Assembly: GCA_052168315.1 (NCBI GenBank)
Contig: JBQLZO010000052.1
Coordinates: 1 to 64,000 of the forward strand
Direction: 5' to 3'
Origin: JBQLZO01 sp052168315
GTDB taxonomy: Bacteria > Planctomycetota > Phycisphaerae > Phycisphaerales > UBA1924
DNA length: 64,000 nucleotides
The notes under the pieces were generated by a model. That model was not told the DNA's origin. It made no database searches and saw only the letters and a list, made by a program, of their open reading frames with translations. This document shows positions 25,727-34,378 of this stretch, piece after piece. Within the stretch, counting starts at the first letter, position 1, and each line of letters begins with the position of its first letter. Both the position numbers and the translations under genes were made by a program.

Positions 25727-26410
25727 TCAGCGGCGCTTGCCCTTCTTCTTTTTCTTCATGGACGCGGCGACTTCGGCGTCGTCGAGCCTGTAGAACGGGA
25801 AGCCCAGGCCTTCGAGGACGGCGAGGGACTTGTCGGGGCTAGACTTGGAGAACACGAAGTTGATGTTCATGCCGTGGGAGAAGTTGGTGGAGGTCATGTC
25901 GACCTCGGGGAACACGCCCTGCTCCTTGAAGCCCATGGAGTAGGAGCCGGCGTGGTCGAAGGCCTCGCGGGGGAGGCCGCGGAAGTCCTTGAAGCGGGGG
26001 ACGGCAAGGTTGATGAACCGGTCGAGGAAGTCCCACATGCGCTCGCGGCGGAGGGTGACCATGGCCGAGGTTTCCGAGCCCTCGCGGACCTTGAAGTTCG
26101 CGACGGACTTCTTGGCCTTGATGACGACGGGCTTCTGGCCGGAGATGGTCGTGAGGGTGTTCACGACGGTCTCGCGGACATTTGGCGGGAGCTTGATGCC
26201 GTCGAGGTGGCGTCCCATGTTGACATTGATGACGATCTTCTCGAGCTTGGGGCGGGCCATGGGGTTGGCGCACTCCGGGAACTTCTCGGAGAGGTTCGGT
26301 CCGACTTCGGAGTCGAAGCGCTGCTTCAGGCGCGGCGGTCCCTGGCGCGTGAGCGCTTCCTGGATCGCCGGATCCGACATGTCGACTTTGCTCTTCTTGC
26401 CCTTGGCCAT
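25727..26410 (-). CDS. rplE: 50S ribosomal protein L5
   Basis: 227 aa against about 180 usual. L5 binds 5S rRNA and contacts the P-site tRNA. PKLEKIVINVNMG, AVVTLRRERMWDFLDRFINLAVPRFKDFRGL and GVFPEVDMTSTNFSHGMNINFVFS are typical. There is an N-terminal extension of about 30 residues and a C-terminal basic tail KKKKKGKRR. Followed by rpsN, as in the standard order. Confidence 0.96.
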   Translation of the reverse strand: MAKGKKSKVDMSDPAIQEALTRQGPPRLKQRFDSEVGPNLSEKFPECANPMARPKLEKIVINVNMGRHLDGIKLPPNVRETVVNTLTTISGQKPVVIKAKKSVANFKVREGSETSAMVTLRRERMWDFLDRFINLAVPRFKDFRGLPREAFDHAGSYSMGFKEQGVFPEVDMTSTNFSHGMNINFVFSKSSPDKSLAVLEGLGFPFYRLDDAEVAASMKKKKKGKRR

Positions 26411-26484
26411 GGCTGTGTTCCGTCTGTTGGGAGGGGTCTTGTCTGCGTGAGCGAGGGGGCGGGCGCTGGATTGGCGCTGGGGGT

Positions 26485-26826
26485 TTACTTCTTGGTGGCC
26501 TTGCGGAGCTCGTGGAGGACCTTGCCGCCGCGGGCGGCAACGCGGACCTTCGAGCCGTCGGCACGGGTCTCGAACCGGACGCGGGTGGGCTTGCCATCGA
26601 CGACCGGGCTGACATTGGAGATGTGGAATGTCCGGTCGATGGTGGTCTGCCCGCCCTGGGGGTTGATCCGGGTGGGGCGGATGGTCTTGGTGATGCCATC
26701 GATCTCCGGGCCGCGAACGGTCACGCGTTCGGCGGCGTCGTTGACGCGGACGATCTCACCGGTCTTTCCGCGGTACTTGCCGGCGGTGATGATGACCTGG
26801 TCACCTGTTCGTACATGCCTGGGCAT
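26485..26826 (-). CDS. rplX: 50S ribosomal protein L24
   Basis: 113 aa. The start MPRHVRTGDQVIITAGKYRGKTGEI is a KOW motif, typical of L24, an early assembly protein. The ATG at 26826 overlaps the last base of the rplN stop (TGATG), so the two are probably translationally coupled. The open frame continues upstream through rplN but that is shadow. Confidence 0.96.
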   Translation of the reverse strand: MPRHVRTGDQVIITAGKYRGKTGEIVRVNDAAERVTVRGPEIDGITKTIRPTRINPQGGQTTIDRTFHISNVSPVVDGKPTRVRFETRADGSKVRVAARGGKVLHELRKATKK

Positions 26827-27212
26827 CAGATCACCTCCGAGGCGAGCGAGACGATTTTCATGTAGCCGCGCTCGCGGAGCTCGCGGGCGACGGCGCCGAA
26901 GATCCGGGTGCCGCGCGGGGTGCCATCGTCCTTGATGAGCACGACGGCGGAGCGGTCGAACCGGACGGACGATCCGTCCGGGCGCTTGACGGGGTACGCG
27001 ACGCGGACAACGACGCCCTTGACGACATCGCCGGCCTTGACATCCGCGTGGGGGATGGCCTTCTTGATGGAGCAGACGACGCGGTCGCCGACGGAGGCGG
27101 TGCGGCGGGTGAAGCGTCCGCGGGCGGTGGAGCCGCCGAGCACGCGGATGATGTACGCGACTTTCGCGCCCGAGTTGTCGGCGACATCGCACCGTGATTC
27201 TTGCTGGAGCAT
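26826..27212 (-). CDS. rplN: 50S ribosomal protein L14
   Basis: 128 aa. MLQQESRCDVADNSGAKVAYIIRVLGG and VVVRVAYPVKRPDGSSVRFDRSAVVLI are typical; GTRIFGAVARELRERGYMKIVSLASEVI closes it. L14 takes part in an intersubunit bridge. Stop and rplX start share one base. Confidence 0.97.
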   Translation of the reverse strand: MLQQESRCDVADNSGAKVAYIIRVLGGSTARGRFTRRTASVGDRVVCSIKKAIPHADVKAGDVVKGVVVRVAYPVKRPDGSSVRFDRSAVVLIKDDGTPRGTRIFGAVARELRERGYMKIVSLASEVI

Positions 27213-27289
27213 TGGGCACCTACCTCTTGCAGGCGATGGTTGATCGGATCGGACTGGCGGGGGCGGGGACGGTGGAGCGGGTGGGACGG

Positions 27290-27625
27290 TCAGTTGTTGG
27301 TGCTCGGGACATCACCGAAGTCGGCTTCGACGTTCTGGGGGGCCTTCTCGACGATGCTGACGAGGGTCCAGGACTTGGTCTTGGAGATGGGGCGGCAGGG
27401 CGCGACGAGGACGCGGTCGCCGAGGTGCGACTCGTTGTTCTCGTCGTGGACCTGGAGGATGGTCCGCTTGCGGACATACTTGCCGTACTTGGGGTGCTTG
27501 GCCGAGTACTGGACGACGACGCGGCGGGTCTTGGCCCGCTTGTCGGACTCGACGACGCCGACCTTGGCGCCCTTGAATTTGCCGGATTCGGTCGTCTGGA
27601 GATGGACTTGGTCGAGTTCTGACAT
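27290..27625 (-). CDS. rpsQ: 30S ribosomal protein S17
   Basis: 111 aa, slightly longer than usual (about 85) by a C-terminal extension rich in Val, Glu and Asn. GVVESDKRAKTRRVVVQYSAKHPKYGKYVRKRT and AHDENNESHLGDRV-like VHDENNESHLGDRVLVAPCRPISKTK are typical. Primary 16S rRNA binder. Confidence 0.95.
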   Translation of the reverse strand: MSELDQVHLQTTESGKFKGAKVGVVESDKRAKTRRVVVQYSAKHPKYGKYVRKRTILQVHDENNESHLGDRVLVAPCRPISKTKSWTLVSIVEKAPQNVEADFGDVPSTNN

Positions 27626-27714
27626 CGTGGTGGTCCGTTTGGTTGGGTGGGTCGGTCGTGGGTCCGTGGTCGGGTCTGGCTGTTCGGCTGGGTGGATCCG
27701 AGGGTCGGAGGGGG

Positions 27715-27918
27715 TTACTTGGCGGCGGCCGAGATCTCGCGGGCGCGGCGCTCGGTGAGCATGCGTGCGATGTCGCGGCGGATCTTCTTGAACTGCGACG
27801 GATCCTCGACCTTGTCGGTGACACGCTGGACGCGCAGGTCGTGCAGGCGGCGCTGCATGCGGTCGATCTCGAGGTCGATCTCCTCGCCGGTCATCCGCTT
27901 GACTTCCTTGTACTTCAT
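27715..27918 (-). CDS. rpmC: 50S ribosomal protein L29
   Basis: 67 aa. MKYKEVKRMTGEEIDLEIDR and LRRDIARMLTERRAREI-like IRRDIARMLTERRAREISAAAK are typical of L29, a helical hairpin at the polypeptide exit. Confidence 0.95.
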   Translation of the reverse strand: MKYKEVKRMTGEEIDLEIDRMQRRLHDLRVQRVTDKVEDPSQFKKIRRDIARMLTERRAREISAAAK

Positions 27919-27990
27919 GGCGTGGTTCCTGCTGGTCGGTCGTGGTGGTTCGGGTGGGGTCGTTTCGGCGAGTCGGAGGCGGATGGATGA

Positions 27991-28410
27991 TCAGACTTCG
28001 AGGCGGCGGCCGACGAATCGGCAGCGGACGGGCATCTTCATGGCGATGCGGACCATGGTGTTCTTGGCGAGGTTCTCGGGGATGCCGGCGATCTCGAAGA
28101 GCATGGTGCCGGGCTTGACGCGTGCGGCCCAGTAGTCGACATCGGCCTTGCCCTTGCCCATTCGCTGCTCGAGGGGCTTCTTGGAGACTGGCTTGTCCGG
28201 GAAGACACGGATGAAGATCTTGCCCTGACGCTTGAGGAAGTGCTGCGCGGCGATACGCCCGGCCTCGATCTGGCGGGCGGTGAGCCAGCAGCCCTCCAGC
28301 GCCTGGAGCCCGTAGTCGCCGTAGGCGACATAGTTGCCTTTGGTGGCCTTGCGGTCCCGCACACGGCGGAACTCCTTGCGGAACTTGGTGCGCTTCGGCA
28401 TGCGGGGCAT
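27991..28410 (-). CDS. rplP: 50S ribosomal protein L16
   Basis: 139 aa, normal length. MPRMPKRTKFRKEFRRVRDR, then GDYGLQALEGCWLTARQIEAGRIAAQHFLKR, and RMGKGKADVDYWAARVKPG. L16 helps position tRNA in the A site. Confidence 0.97.
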   Translation of the reverse strand: MPRMPKRTKFRKEFRRVRDRKATKGNYVAYGDYGLQALEGCWLTARQIEAGRIAAQHFLKRQGKIFIRVFPDKPVSKKPLEQRMGKGKADVDYWAARVKPGTMLFEIAGIPENLAKNTMVRIAMKMPVRCRFVGRRLEV

Positions 28411-28522
28411 GGCTTGGCTTCCTTTCGGGCCCCTCCGGTGGACGCTTCCGGCGGGGGTGTTCGGTCTCGGGGACTTGGGTGGAGGGTCTGGCGATCAGGC
28501 TCTGTGGTTCGGCGGTCGCGGA

Positions 28523-29230
28523 TCAGCGGCGGCCCCTGGCACGCGGGCGTGCGCCGGCGGCCGGCGGTGGTCCATCGGTGACTTCATCCTCGGCGCCGTA
28601 CATGCCCTTGTAGATCCAGACTTTCACGCCGATGGCGCCGTAGGTGGTGAACGACTCGGCGAAGCCGTAGTCGATGTTGGCCTGGAGCGACGAGAGGGGC
28701 ATGGAGCCGAGGCGGGTGTCGAGGCGGCGGCTCATCTCGGCGCCGCCGAGGCGGCCGCAGATGAGGATGCGGACGCCCTTGGCCCCCTGCTGCATCGCGC
28801 CCTCGGCCCGCATCTTGACGACGCGGCGGAATGAGGCGCGCTTCTTGAGCTGCTCGGCGATGCCCTCGGCGACGAGCTGGGCGTCGATGTCGGGGTTCTT
28901 GATCTCGATGATCGAGATGCCGACCTTTCGCCCGGTCATGTACTGGAGCTCTTCGGAGAGGCGGTCGACCTCGGCGCCCTTTGGGCCGATGACCAGCCCG
29001 GGGCGGGCGGTCTTGATGATGACCTTGAGCTCCTCACGGGTGCGCTCGATGTGGATGTCCGAGACCGCGGCGAACGGCGGGGTGCGGTTGAGCCGCTTGT
29101 CGACGAACTGGCGGATCTTGTAGTCCTCGACGAGCAGTTCGCCGTAGAGCGCCTTGGGGGCGTACCAGCGCGAGCGGTGGCTCTCGGTGATGCCGACGCG
29201 GAATCCGTATGGATGAACTTTCTGGCCCAT
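28523..29230 (-). CDS. rpsC: 30S ribosomal protein S3
   Basis: 235 aa. MGQKVHPYGFRVGITESHRSRW opens the protein, the KH domain shows VIGPKGAEVDRLSEELQ, and the C-terminal domain shows GVRILICGRLGGAEMSRR and GVKVWIYKG. S3 is at the mRNA entry site. Only 3 nt separate rplV from rpsC, so coupling is likely. Confidence 0.97.
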   Translation of the reverse strand: MGQKVHPYGFRVGITESHRSRWYAPKALYGELLVEDYKIRQFVDKRLNRTPPFAAVSDIHIERTREELKVIIKTARPGLVIGPKGAEVDRLSEELQYMTGRKVGISIIEIKNPDIDAQLVAEGIAEQLKKRASFRRVVKMRAEGAMQQGAKGVRILICGRLGGAEMSRRLDTRLGSMPLSSLQANIDYGFAESFTTYGAIGVKVWIYKGMYGAEDEVTDGPPPAAGARPRARGRR

Positions 29231-29233
29231 TGG

Positions 29234-29872
29234 TTACGCGGCCTCCTCTTCGACGCTGATCGTGATATGGCAGGTTCGCTTCTGGATGGGGTGGGCGCGG
29301 CCGCGGTCCTTGGGCTGGAAGCGCTTGATGGTCAGGCCCTTGTCGACGCGTGCTTCGGAGACGAAGAGGCGGTCGACGGCGGCGTCGTTCTGCTCGGCCT
29401 CGGCGATGGCGGCGCTGAGGGCCTTCTTGACGAGCCATGCGGCGCGGCGCGGGGAGAACTCGAGCAGGTTGAGCGCATCGGGGACGGAGCGTCCGCGGAT
29501 GAGGTCGACGATGAGCCCGGTCTTGCGCTCCGAGGAGCGTGCCCAGCGGTAGGTGGCGGTGTATTTGGCGATGGCCGAGGGCTCGACGCCGAGGGCCTGC
29601 GCGAGGGCGTTGATGTCTGCGGGCTTGGCGGCGGGGTGGTTCTTTCCGCTCATCCAGTTGCGGACGGCCTTGGCGGCCTCGGCCTGGCCCTTGGTGGTGG
29701 AGGGGCGGGCGGGGAGGGCGCGTGCGAGGTCCTCGACGGAGACCTCCGCATCACGGGCGATTTCTTTGAGATTCTCGGGGATGATTCGCACCTGGCACGC
29801 TCCCGGGCCGTGGGGCCCTGCTGCGAGACTGAGTTGGCTGGGGTCTGGGTCGGGGTCTTGCTCTTTGGACAC
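29234..29872 (-). CDS. rplV: 50S ribosomal protein L22 with N-terminal helix-turn-helix-like domain
   Basis: 212 aa against about 110 usual. The L22 part starts near residue 101 (IAKYTATYRWARSSERKTGLIVDLIRGRSV) and ends RTCHITISVEEEAA. L22 lines the exit tunnel. Residues about 32-101 resemble an XRE/Cro-type helix-turn-helix: LKEIARDAEVSVEDLARAL, then KAVRNWMSGKNHPAAKP, then INALAQALGVEPSAI. The first 30 residues are Pro/Asp-rich. GTG start at 29872 with no clear ribosome binding site; a GTG at residue 28 is an alternative that would keep the domain. The internal Met at 74 would cut it and has no ribosome binding site. Confidence 0.93.
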   Translation of the reverse strand: MSKEQDPDPDPSQLSLAAGPHGPGACQVRIIPENLKEIARDAEVSVEDLARALPARPSTTKGQAEAAKAVRNWMSGKNHPAAKPADINALAQALGVEPSAIAKYTATYRWARSSERKTGLIVDLIRGRSVPDALNLLEFSPRRAAWLVKKALSAAIAEAEQNDAAVDRLFVSEARVDKGLTIKRFQPKDRGRAHPIQKRTCHITISVEEEAA

Positions 29873-29932
29873 GGACTCGGCTTTGGCGGGGGGCGTTGCC
29901 TGGGTCCGGGCGGGTCGGGTGATCGAGGCGGC

Positions 29933-30220
29933 TTACTTCTTGCCGACCTTGATGCCTTCCTTCTTGTTGGTGTGCCCGCGGAAGGTGCGGGTGATGCTGA
30001 ACTCGCCGAGCTTGTGCCCGACCATGTCCTCGGTGACATAGACATCGACGAAGACGCGGCCGTTGTGCACGGAGAAGGTGTGCCCGACGAACTCGGGGAC
30101 GATGGTGCACGAGCGAGCCCAGGTCTTGATCGGGGTCTTGTTGCCCGAGTCCTTCTGCGCCATCACGCGGGAGTAGATCCGCTCGATGACATAGGGTCCT
30201 TTTTTCAGCGATCGGGACAT
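29933..30220 (-). CDS. rpsS: 30S ribosomal protein S19
   Basis: 95 aa. MSRSLKKGPYVIERIYSRVM, RSCTIVPEFVGHTFSVHNGRVFVDVYVTEDMVGHKLGEFS (by its parts VGHTFSVHNG and GHKLGEF), and RTFRGHTNKKEG. S19 is in the head of the small subunit and forms a bridge with the large subunit. Confidence 0.97.
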   Translation of the reverse strand: MSRSLKKGPYVIERIYSRVMAQKDSGNKTPIKTWARSCTIVPEFVGHTFSVHNGRVFVDVYVTEDMVGHKLGEFSITRTFRGHTNKKEGIKVGKK

Positions 30221-30303
30221 GGGTCACTTCCTCGGTGCCGCGACGGGCGGCTCTTGGAGACAGGTGTTTCGTGGCGTGGACTCTTGCGGCGGGTGGACGG
30301 TGA

Positions 30304-31164
30304 TCAGCGGAGCTGGCCGTAGCGCTTGGACTTGCGGCGGCGGATGATGAGGTCGGACGAGGGCTTGTTGCGGTCTCTGGTCGGCCCGCCCTTGGACAGG
30401 ACGCCGGAGGCGGATGCGGGCGGGCGGTTGCCCTTGGAGCGGCCTTCGCCGCCGCCGAGGGGGTGTACATGGTGGGCCATGGCGACGCCGCGGACCTTGG
30501 ACTTGCGTCCGATGTGGCGCGACTTGCCGGCCTTGCCGAGCCTGCGGAGGACATGGTCGGGGTTGCCGACGGCGCCGATGACGGCCCGGCAGTCGATGGG
30601 GACGCGCCGGATTTCGCCCGAGGGGAGGACGAGGGTGGCGAACTTGTCTTCCTTGTTGGTCAGCCTTGCGGAGGAGCCGGCCGAGCGGCACATCTGGCCG
30701 CCCTTGCCGGGCTGGAGCTCGACGCAGTGGACATTGAGGCCGGTGGGGACGAAGCGGAGGGGGAGGCAGGAGCCGGTCTTGGGCTCGATGGCGTTCTGGG
30801 AGGCGACGATGGTGTCGCCGTCCTTGAGCCCCTTGGGAGCGAGGATGTAGCGCTTGACGCCATCGGCGTACTCGATGAGGGCGATGTGGCAGGTGCGGTT
30901 GGGGTCGTACTCGATGGAGACGACGGTGCCCTGGATGTCATTGCGGTCGTTGCGCTTGAAGTCGATCTTGCGGTAGAGGCGCTTGTGCCCGCCGGCGCGG
31001 CCGTGGACGGTGACCTTGCCGTGGTGGTTGCGTCCGCCCTTCTTGGGGAGGGCTTCGAGGAGTGGCTTGTGGGGCTTGTTGGCCTTGAGCGTGACCTCGG
31101 CGTGGAGGTTCACGGAGGCGTTGCGGCGGCCGGCGCTGGTTGGCTTGTAGATGCGGATGGGCAT
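30304..31164 (-). CDS. rplB: 50S ribosomal protein L2
   Basis: 286 aa, normal length. Start MPIRIYKPTSAGRRNASVNL at 31164; the upstream open frame is shadow. GGHKRLYRKIDFKR, GIEYDPNR-like SIEYDPNRTCHIALIEYADG, and the peptidyl-transferase-proximal GVAMAHHVHPLGGGEGRSKGN are present, with the functional His in the last motif. Essential for subunit association and peptidyl transfer. Confidence 0.97.
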   Translation of the reverse strand: MPIRIYKPTSAGRRNASVNLHAEVTLKANKPHKPLLEALPKKGGRNHHGKVTVHGRAGGHKRLYRKIDFKRNDRNDIQGTVVSIEYDPNRTCHIALIEYADGVKRYILAPKGLKDGDTIVASQNAIEPKTGSCLPLRFVPTGLNVHCVELQPGKGGQMCRSAGSSARLTNKEDKFATLVLPSGEIRRVPIDCRAVIGAVGNPDHVLRRLGKAGKSRHIGRKSKVRGVAMAHHVHPLGGGEGRSKGNRPPASASGVLSKGGPTRDRNKPSSDLIIRRRKSKRYGQLR

Positions 31165-31243
31165 GGCGTGCTCCGTCTGGTCTGGCGTTCGGCGTGTTCG
31201 TCGCGGTGCTGGGTGCGGTCGGCGGGCGGATCGGATGCTGGGA

Positions 31244-31525
31244 TCAGAACAGTTCGATGCGGTCCTCAGGGTGGACGCGCACGAGGGCCTTCTTCCAGGT
31301 CTTGGCGTTGACGATTCCGGTGCGTGTGCGGCGCGAGCCGCCTTTGCGGATCTGGGTGGACACGCCGATGACGCGGACATCGTAGAGGTGCTCGATGGCC
31401 TTCTTGATGTCGGTCTTGCTGGCGGTGACGGGCACGCGGAAGGCGTACCGGTTGTGCTCGTTCATGTCGAAGGTGTGCTTCTCGGTGATGAGCGGCTTCT
31501 TGATGATGTGGATCGCGGAATGCAT
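31244..31525 (-). CDS. rplW: 50S ribosomal protein L23
   Basis: About 93 aa. IIKKPLITEKHTFDMNEHNRYAF and TASKTDIKKAIEHLYDVRVIGV are typical. L23 is the docking site for SRP and trigger factor at the exit tunnel. The ATG at 31525 overlaps the rplD stop by one base (TGATG); a GTG one codon earlier (31528) is the alternative. Confidence 0.96.
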   Translation of the reverse strand: MHSAIHIIKKPLITEKHTFDMNEHNRYAFRVPVTASKTDIKKAIEHLYDVRVIGVSTQIRKGGSRRTRTGIVNAKTWKKALVRVHPEDRIELF

Positions 31526-32235
31526 CACGCGGCCTCACTCTCGGTGGCGGTGGCGGCACCGGCGGGTTTGCGGGAGTACGACTTGTCGATGACGGCGGAG
31601 GGGCCGTTGACCCATGCCTCGAGGTCGGACTTGGCGATGACCATGTAGCGGTGGTTGAGCATGTCCCAGCAGGTGAGCTGGGCGGCGTTGGCGATGGAGA
31701 CATCGTCGATGTTCCCGGCGCCGCGGCGTGCGTTCTCGTTGTCCGGGGCGAGGGCGAGGAGGCACGAGCGGTCGATGCCGAGCGCATCGAGCATCGCCTT
31801 GACATCCTTGGTCTTCGGCGAGCCGAAGGAGAGGTCGTCGATGATGCGGACCTCGTTGTCGATGAGCTTGGCGAGCAGGGCGTTGCGGTTGGCCTTGCGG
31901 CGCATCTTCACAGGCATGTCGAGACGGTACTGCTCGCGGGTCTTGAGCTTGGCGAAGGTGCGGCCGCCGCCCTTGCGGATGGGTGTGCGGACTGTGCCGG
32001 CTCGCGCGTTGCCGGTGCCCTTCTGCTTGTAGAGCTTGCGTGTCGAGCCCTCGACGCGGGAGCGGTTCTTGGTGCGAGCCGAGCCCTGGCGGAGGTTGGC
32101 GTGGTAGCGGACATACGCCTGCTTGAGCAGGGGCGCGTTGACCTGGCCGCCGAGTGCGGCTTCGTCGATCGAGATGGTCCCGACCTGCTTGCCCTGCTTG
32201 TTGAGCACTGGAACTTCCATCGCTCGGTTTCCCAT
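31525..32235 (-). CDS. rplD: 50S ribosomal protein L4
   Basis: 236 aa. RQGSARTKNRSRVEGSTRKLYKQKGTGNARAGTVRTP (by its parts KQKGTGNARAG and RTPIRKGGG) forms the long loop into the exit tunnel. In E. coli L4 represses the S10 operon through its mRNA leader; the long leader here (33595-34011) could serve the same purpose but this is only inference. Start 32235 or an ATG five codons later at MEVPVLN. Confidence 0.96.
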   Translation of the reverse strand: MGNRAMEVPVLNKQGKQVGTISIDEAALGGQVNAPLLKQAYVRYHANLRQGSARTKNRSRVEGSTRKLYKQKGTGNARAGTVRTPIRKGGGRTFAKLKTREQYRLDMPVKMRRKANRNALLAKLIDNEVRIIDDLSFGSPKTKDVKAMLDALGIDRSCLLALAPDNENARRGAGNIDDVSIANAAQLTCWDMLNHRYMVIAKSDLEAWVNGPSAVIDKSYSRKPAGAATATESEAA

Positions 32236-32292
32236 CTGTCGGGGCGTTCACACGCGTGTGGTCGCCCGTGGTGTGTCTTGAGGTCCTGACGG

Positions 32293-32309
32293 CCCGGGTT
32301 TTTCCCGGG
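32293..32309. other. CCCGGG-ttttt-CCCGGG hairpin between rplC and rplD
   Basis: Perfect 6-bp inverted repeat with a 5-nt loop in the 117-nt gap between rplC and rplD. No T-run follows it on the minus strand, so it is not a clear terminator. Could affect RNA processing or stability. Confidence 0.4.
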
Positions 32310-32352
32310 AGTGATCTGAGGCCGGTTCCGGTCCGCTTCGGGCGGAGGCGGG

Positions 32353-33045
32353 TCAGCCCTTGGCGGCTTCCTTCTGCTTGCGTGCCTTGGGCTTGTAGAG
32401 GCGCGATGGCTCGCGGATCTCGAGCAGGCCCTTGTTGGGTCCGGGCACGGGGCCCTTGACGAGCAGGAGGTTGTTCTCGGCGTCGATTCGAACGATATTG
32501 AGCGAACGGACGGTGACGCGCTCGTTGCCCATCTGGCCGGACATTTTCTTGCCCTTCTTGAGCTTGCCGGACCAGCCGCGGTTGGTGCCGTGGCCGCCGA
32601 TGGAGCCCGGGGAGCGGTGCTTGCGCTCGACGCCGTGGCTGGCCTCGAGGCCGGCGAAGTTGTGGCGCTTCATGGTGCCCTGGAAGCCCTTGCCCTTGGA
32701 GGTGCCGGCGATGTCGACGAAGGCGAGTGATGCGAAGTCGGCGAGGGTGATGGACTGGCCGACGGAATAGGAGGCCAGGTCCTTCTCATCGACGCGGAAT
32801 TCGCGGTGGAAGCGCTTGGGGTTGGTCTGGGCCTTGGCGTCGTGCCCGATGAGGGGGCGGGTGGAGTGCTTGGGCTTGCAGTCCTCGTAGCCGATCTGGA
32901 CGGCGGCGTAGCCGTCGTTGTCGGGGGTCTTGATCTGCGTGACGACGCAGGGCTCGACGAGGATAGCGGTGACGGGCACGGAGACTTCATCCGCGTTGTA
33001 CACGCGGGTCATGCCGACTTTGCGTCCGAGGAGCAGGCGTGCCAT
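32353..33045 (-). CDS. rplC: 50S ribosomal protein L3
   Basis: 230 aa. MARLLLGRKVGMTRVYNADE, GTSKGKGFQGTMKRHNF and GSIGGHGTNRGWSGKLKKGKKMSGQMGNERVTV (parts GSIG and KMSGQMG) are typical. The loop with KGFQG reaches the peptidyl transferase centre. It is 240 nt from rpsJ, with a terminator-like hairpin in the gap. Confidence 0.96.
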   Translation of the reverse strand: MARLLLGRKVGMTRVYNADEVSVPVTAILVEPCVVTQIKTPDNDGYAAVQIGYEDCKPKHSTRPLIGHDAKAQTNPKRFHREFRVDEKDLASYSVGQSITLADFASLAFVDIAGTSKGKGFQGTMKRHNFAGLEASHGVERKHRSPGSIGGHGTNRGWSGKLKKGKKMSGQMGNERVTVRSLNIVRIDAENNLLLVKGPVPGPNKGLLEIREPSRLYKPKARKQKEAAKG

Positions 33046-33231
33046 GGGTCGTGCCTTCCATCCGCGTTGGGCGGTGTGTTTGCCCGGGGCGGCTGGGCTT
33101 TGGCTCTTCGGGGTTCGCGGGTTGGCCGCGGCGACCGTGAGCCTCTGCCGTTCTTGCTCGTGCCTCCGGGACCGACCCGGGCGGGCAGAGGAGCGTCTGG
33201 AGCGCCCCGCACCGGCGGGGCCGATGCGTGG

Positions 33232-33271
33232 GCAAGAGAAAGGGCCGGGCTCTCTTGCGAGGGCCCGACCC
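33232..33271 (-). terminator. Terminator-like hairpin (attenuator?) between rpsJ and rplC
   Basis: Minus strand GGGTCGGGCCCTC-GCAA-GAGAGCCCGGCCC followed by TTTCTCTT. The 13-bp stem has one mismatch and one wobble pair, and the GCAA loop is a stable GNRA tetraloop. It lies 14 nt after the rpsJ stop and 186 nt before rplC. A full terminator here would separate rpsJ from the rest of the cluster; an attenuator would tune it. Confidence 0.7.
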
Positions 33272-33285
33272 GGAGTCGGACGGCG

Positions 33286-33594
<309 letters not shown>

Positions 33595-34011
33595 CGAGCG
33601 AGCCTCTCGTGCTCTTGCGCGAGCGCTTCTGCCGGGTTCGGCGGATCGGAGCTGGGCTCGGGCGACGCGCCCGCTGACCCTGCCCGGACGATCCCGGCGG
33701 TCTGGAATCCGCATCGTCGGCGTGGTGCCGGCGTGAGGTGGTCGTGTCCGTGGGAATCCGGCGTGGTGCGCTGGACTCCCTGAGCGATGCACAACGGTGG
33801 GACGAGTCGGCAAGACTCCCCATCGCCGTCTCGGCCGCACGAACGGGGTCCTCTCTGGTGGAGGATTCGTTCGCCGCCAGTCCGGCCGGCGTGGGAGTTT
33901 CACCCAACGCGGTACCGGGAGACCGCTCGAACACACAATCGATCATCGAACTGGAGGCGTGCGAGCACGCCAACCGCGCGACCAACCCACCGGCCGTATC
34001 GCGGGGAGGTG
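33595..34011 (-). other. Long 5' leader of the ribosomal cluster
   Basis: About 410 nt between the promoter and rpsJ on the minus strand, with no convincing ORF. Together with 34040-34378 it makes a 784-nt stretch without genes between divergent transcripts. The length leaves room for leader-based control of the S10 operon, but I did not identify a specific fold. Confidence 0.45.
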
Positions 34012-34039
34012 AGGATAGCCTTGCCCAGGTCCCTGTCAA
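34012..34039 (-). promoter_or_regulatory. Sigma-70-type promoter for the S10-spc-alpha cluster
   Basis: Minus strand TTGACA (34034-34039), 16-nt spacer, TATCCT (34012-34017). It is the only perfect TTGACA with a good -10 at 16-18 nt that I found in an intergenic region here. Transcription would start near 34005, about 410 nt before rpsJ. Confidence 0.75.
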
Positions 34040-34378
34040 GTGAGCATGCCGCCGGATGTTCAAGGTGCGTTCAGGTCGGCGGGGTCGAGTCCGGTTGGGA
34101 AGGAACTCGGACAATGGGGAGTTGGGATGCGTCGGGGGGAGCGCGGTGCGGATCGTGCTCGGTCCGTCGGTCTTGGCGGACGCCCCCCCACTGTTCGCGG
34201 GCGATTGGGCGTGGATTGGGGGTGGTTTGACGCGATTCGGGCACCTGGTCGATGCAGTGATGCGTACAAACGAGTCCTTGCCGGGCATCTCGCTGGTAGA
34301 GACTCGGCGGGATCGGGAGCCGGGAACGGGCCAGTGATCGGCTCGCGGGAACCTTCCACTGACCGGATGGAGCCAGCG

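Noticed and set aside
33595..33936. N-terminal extension of S10
   Set aside because: The frame is open, but S10 is very constant in length (about 102 aa) and the extra residues are Pro/Arg-rich with no likeness to S10.
34040..34378. Upstream part of the secreted-protein frame at 34379
   Set aside because: A signal peptide begins exactly at 34379 with a good ribosome binding site; the upstream residues would bury it.
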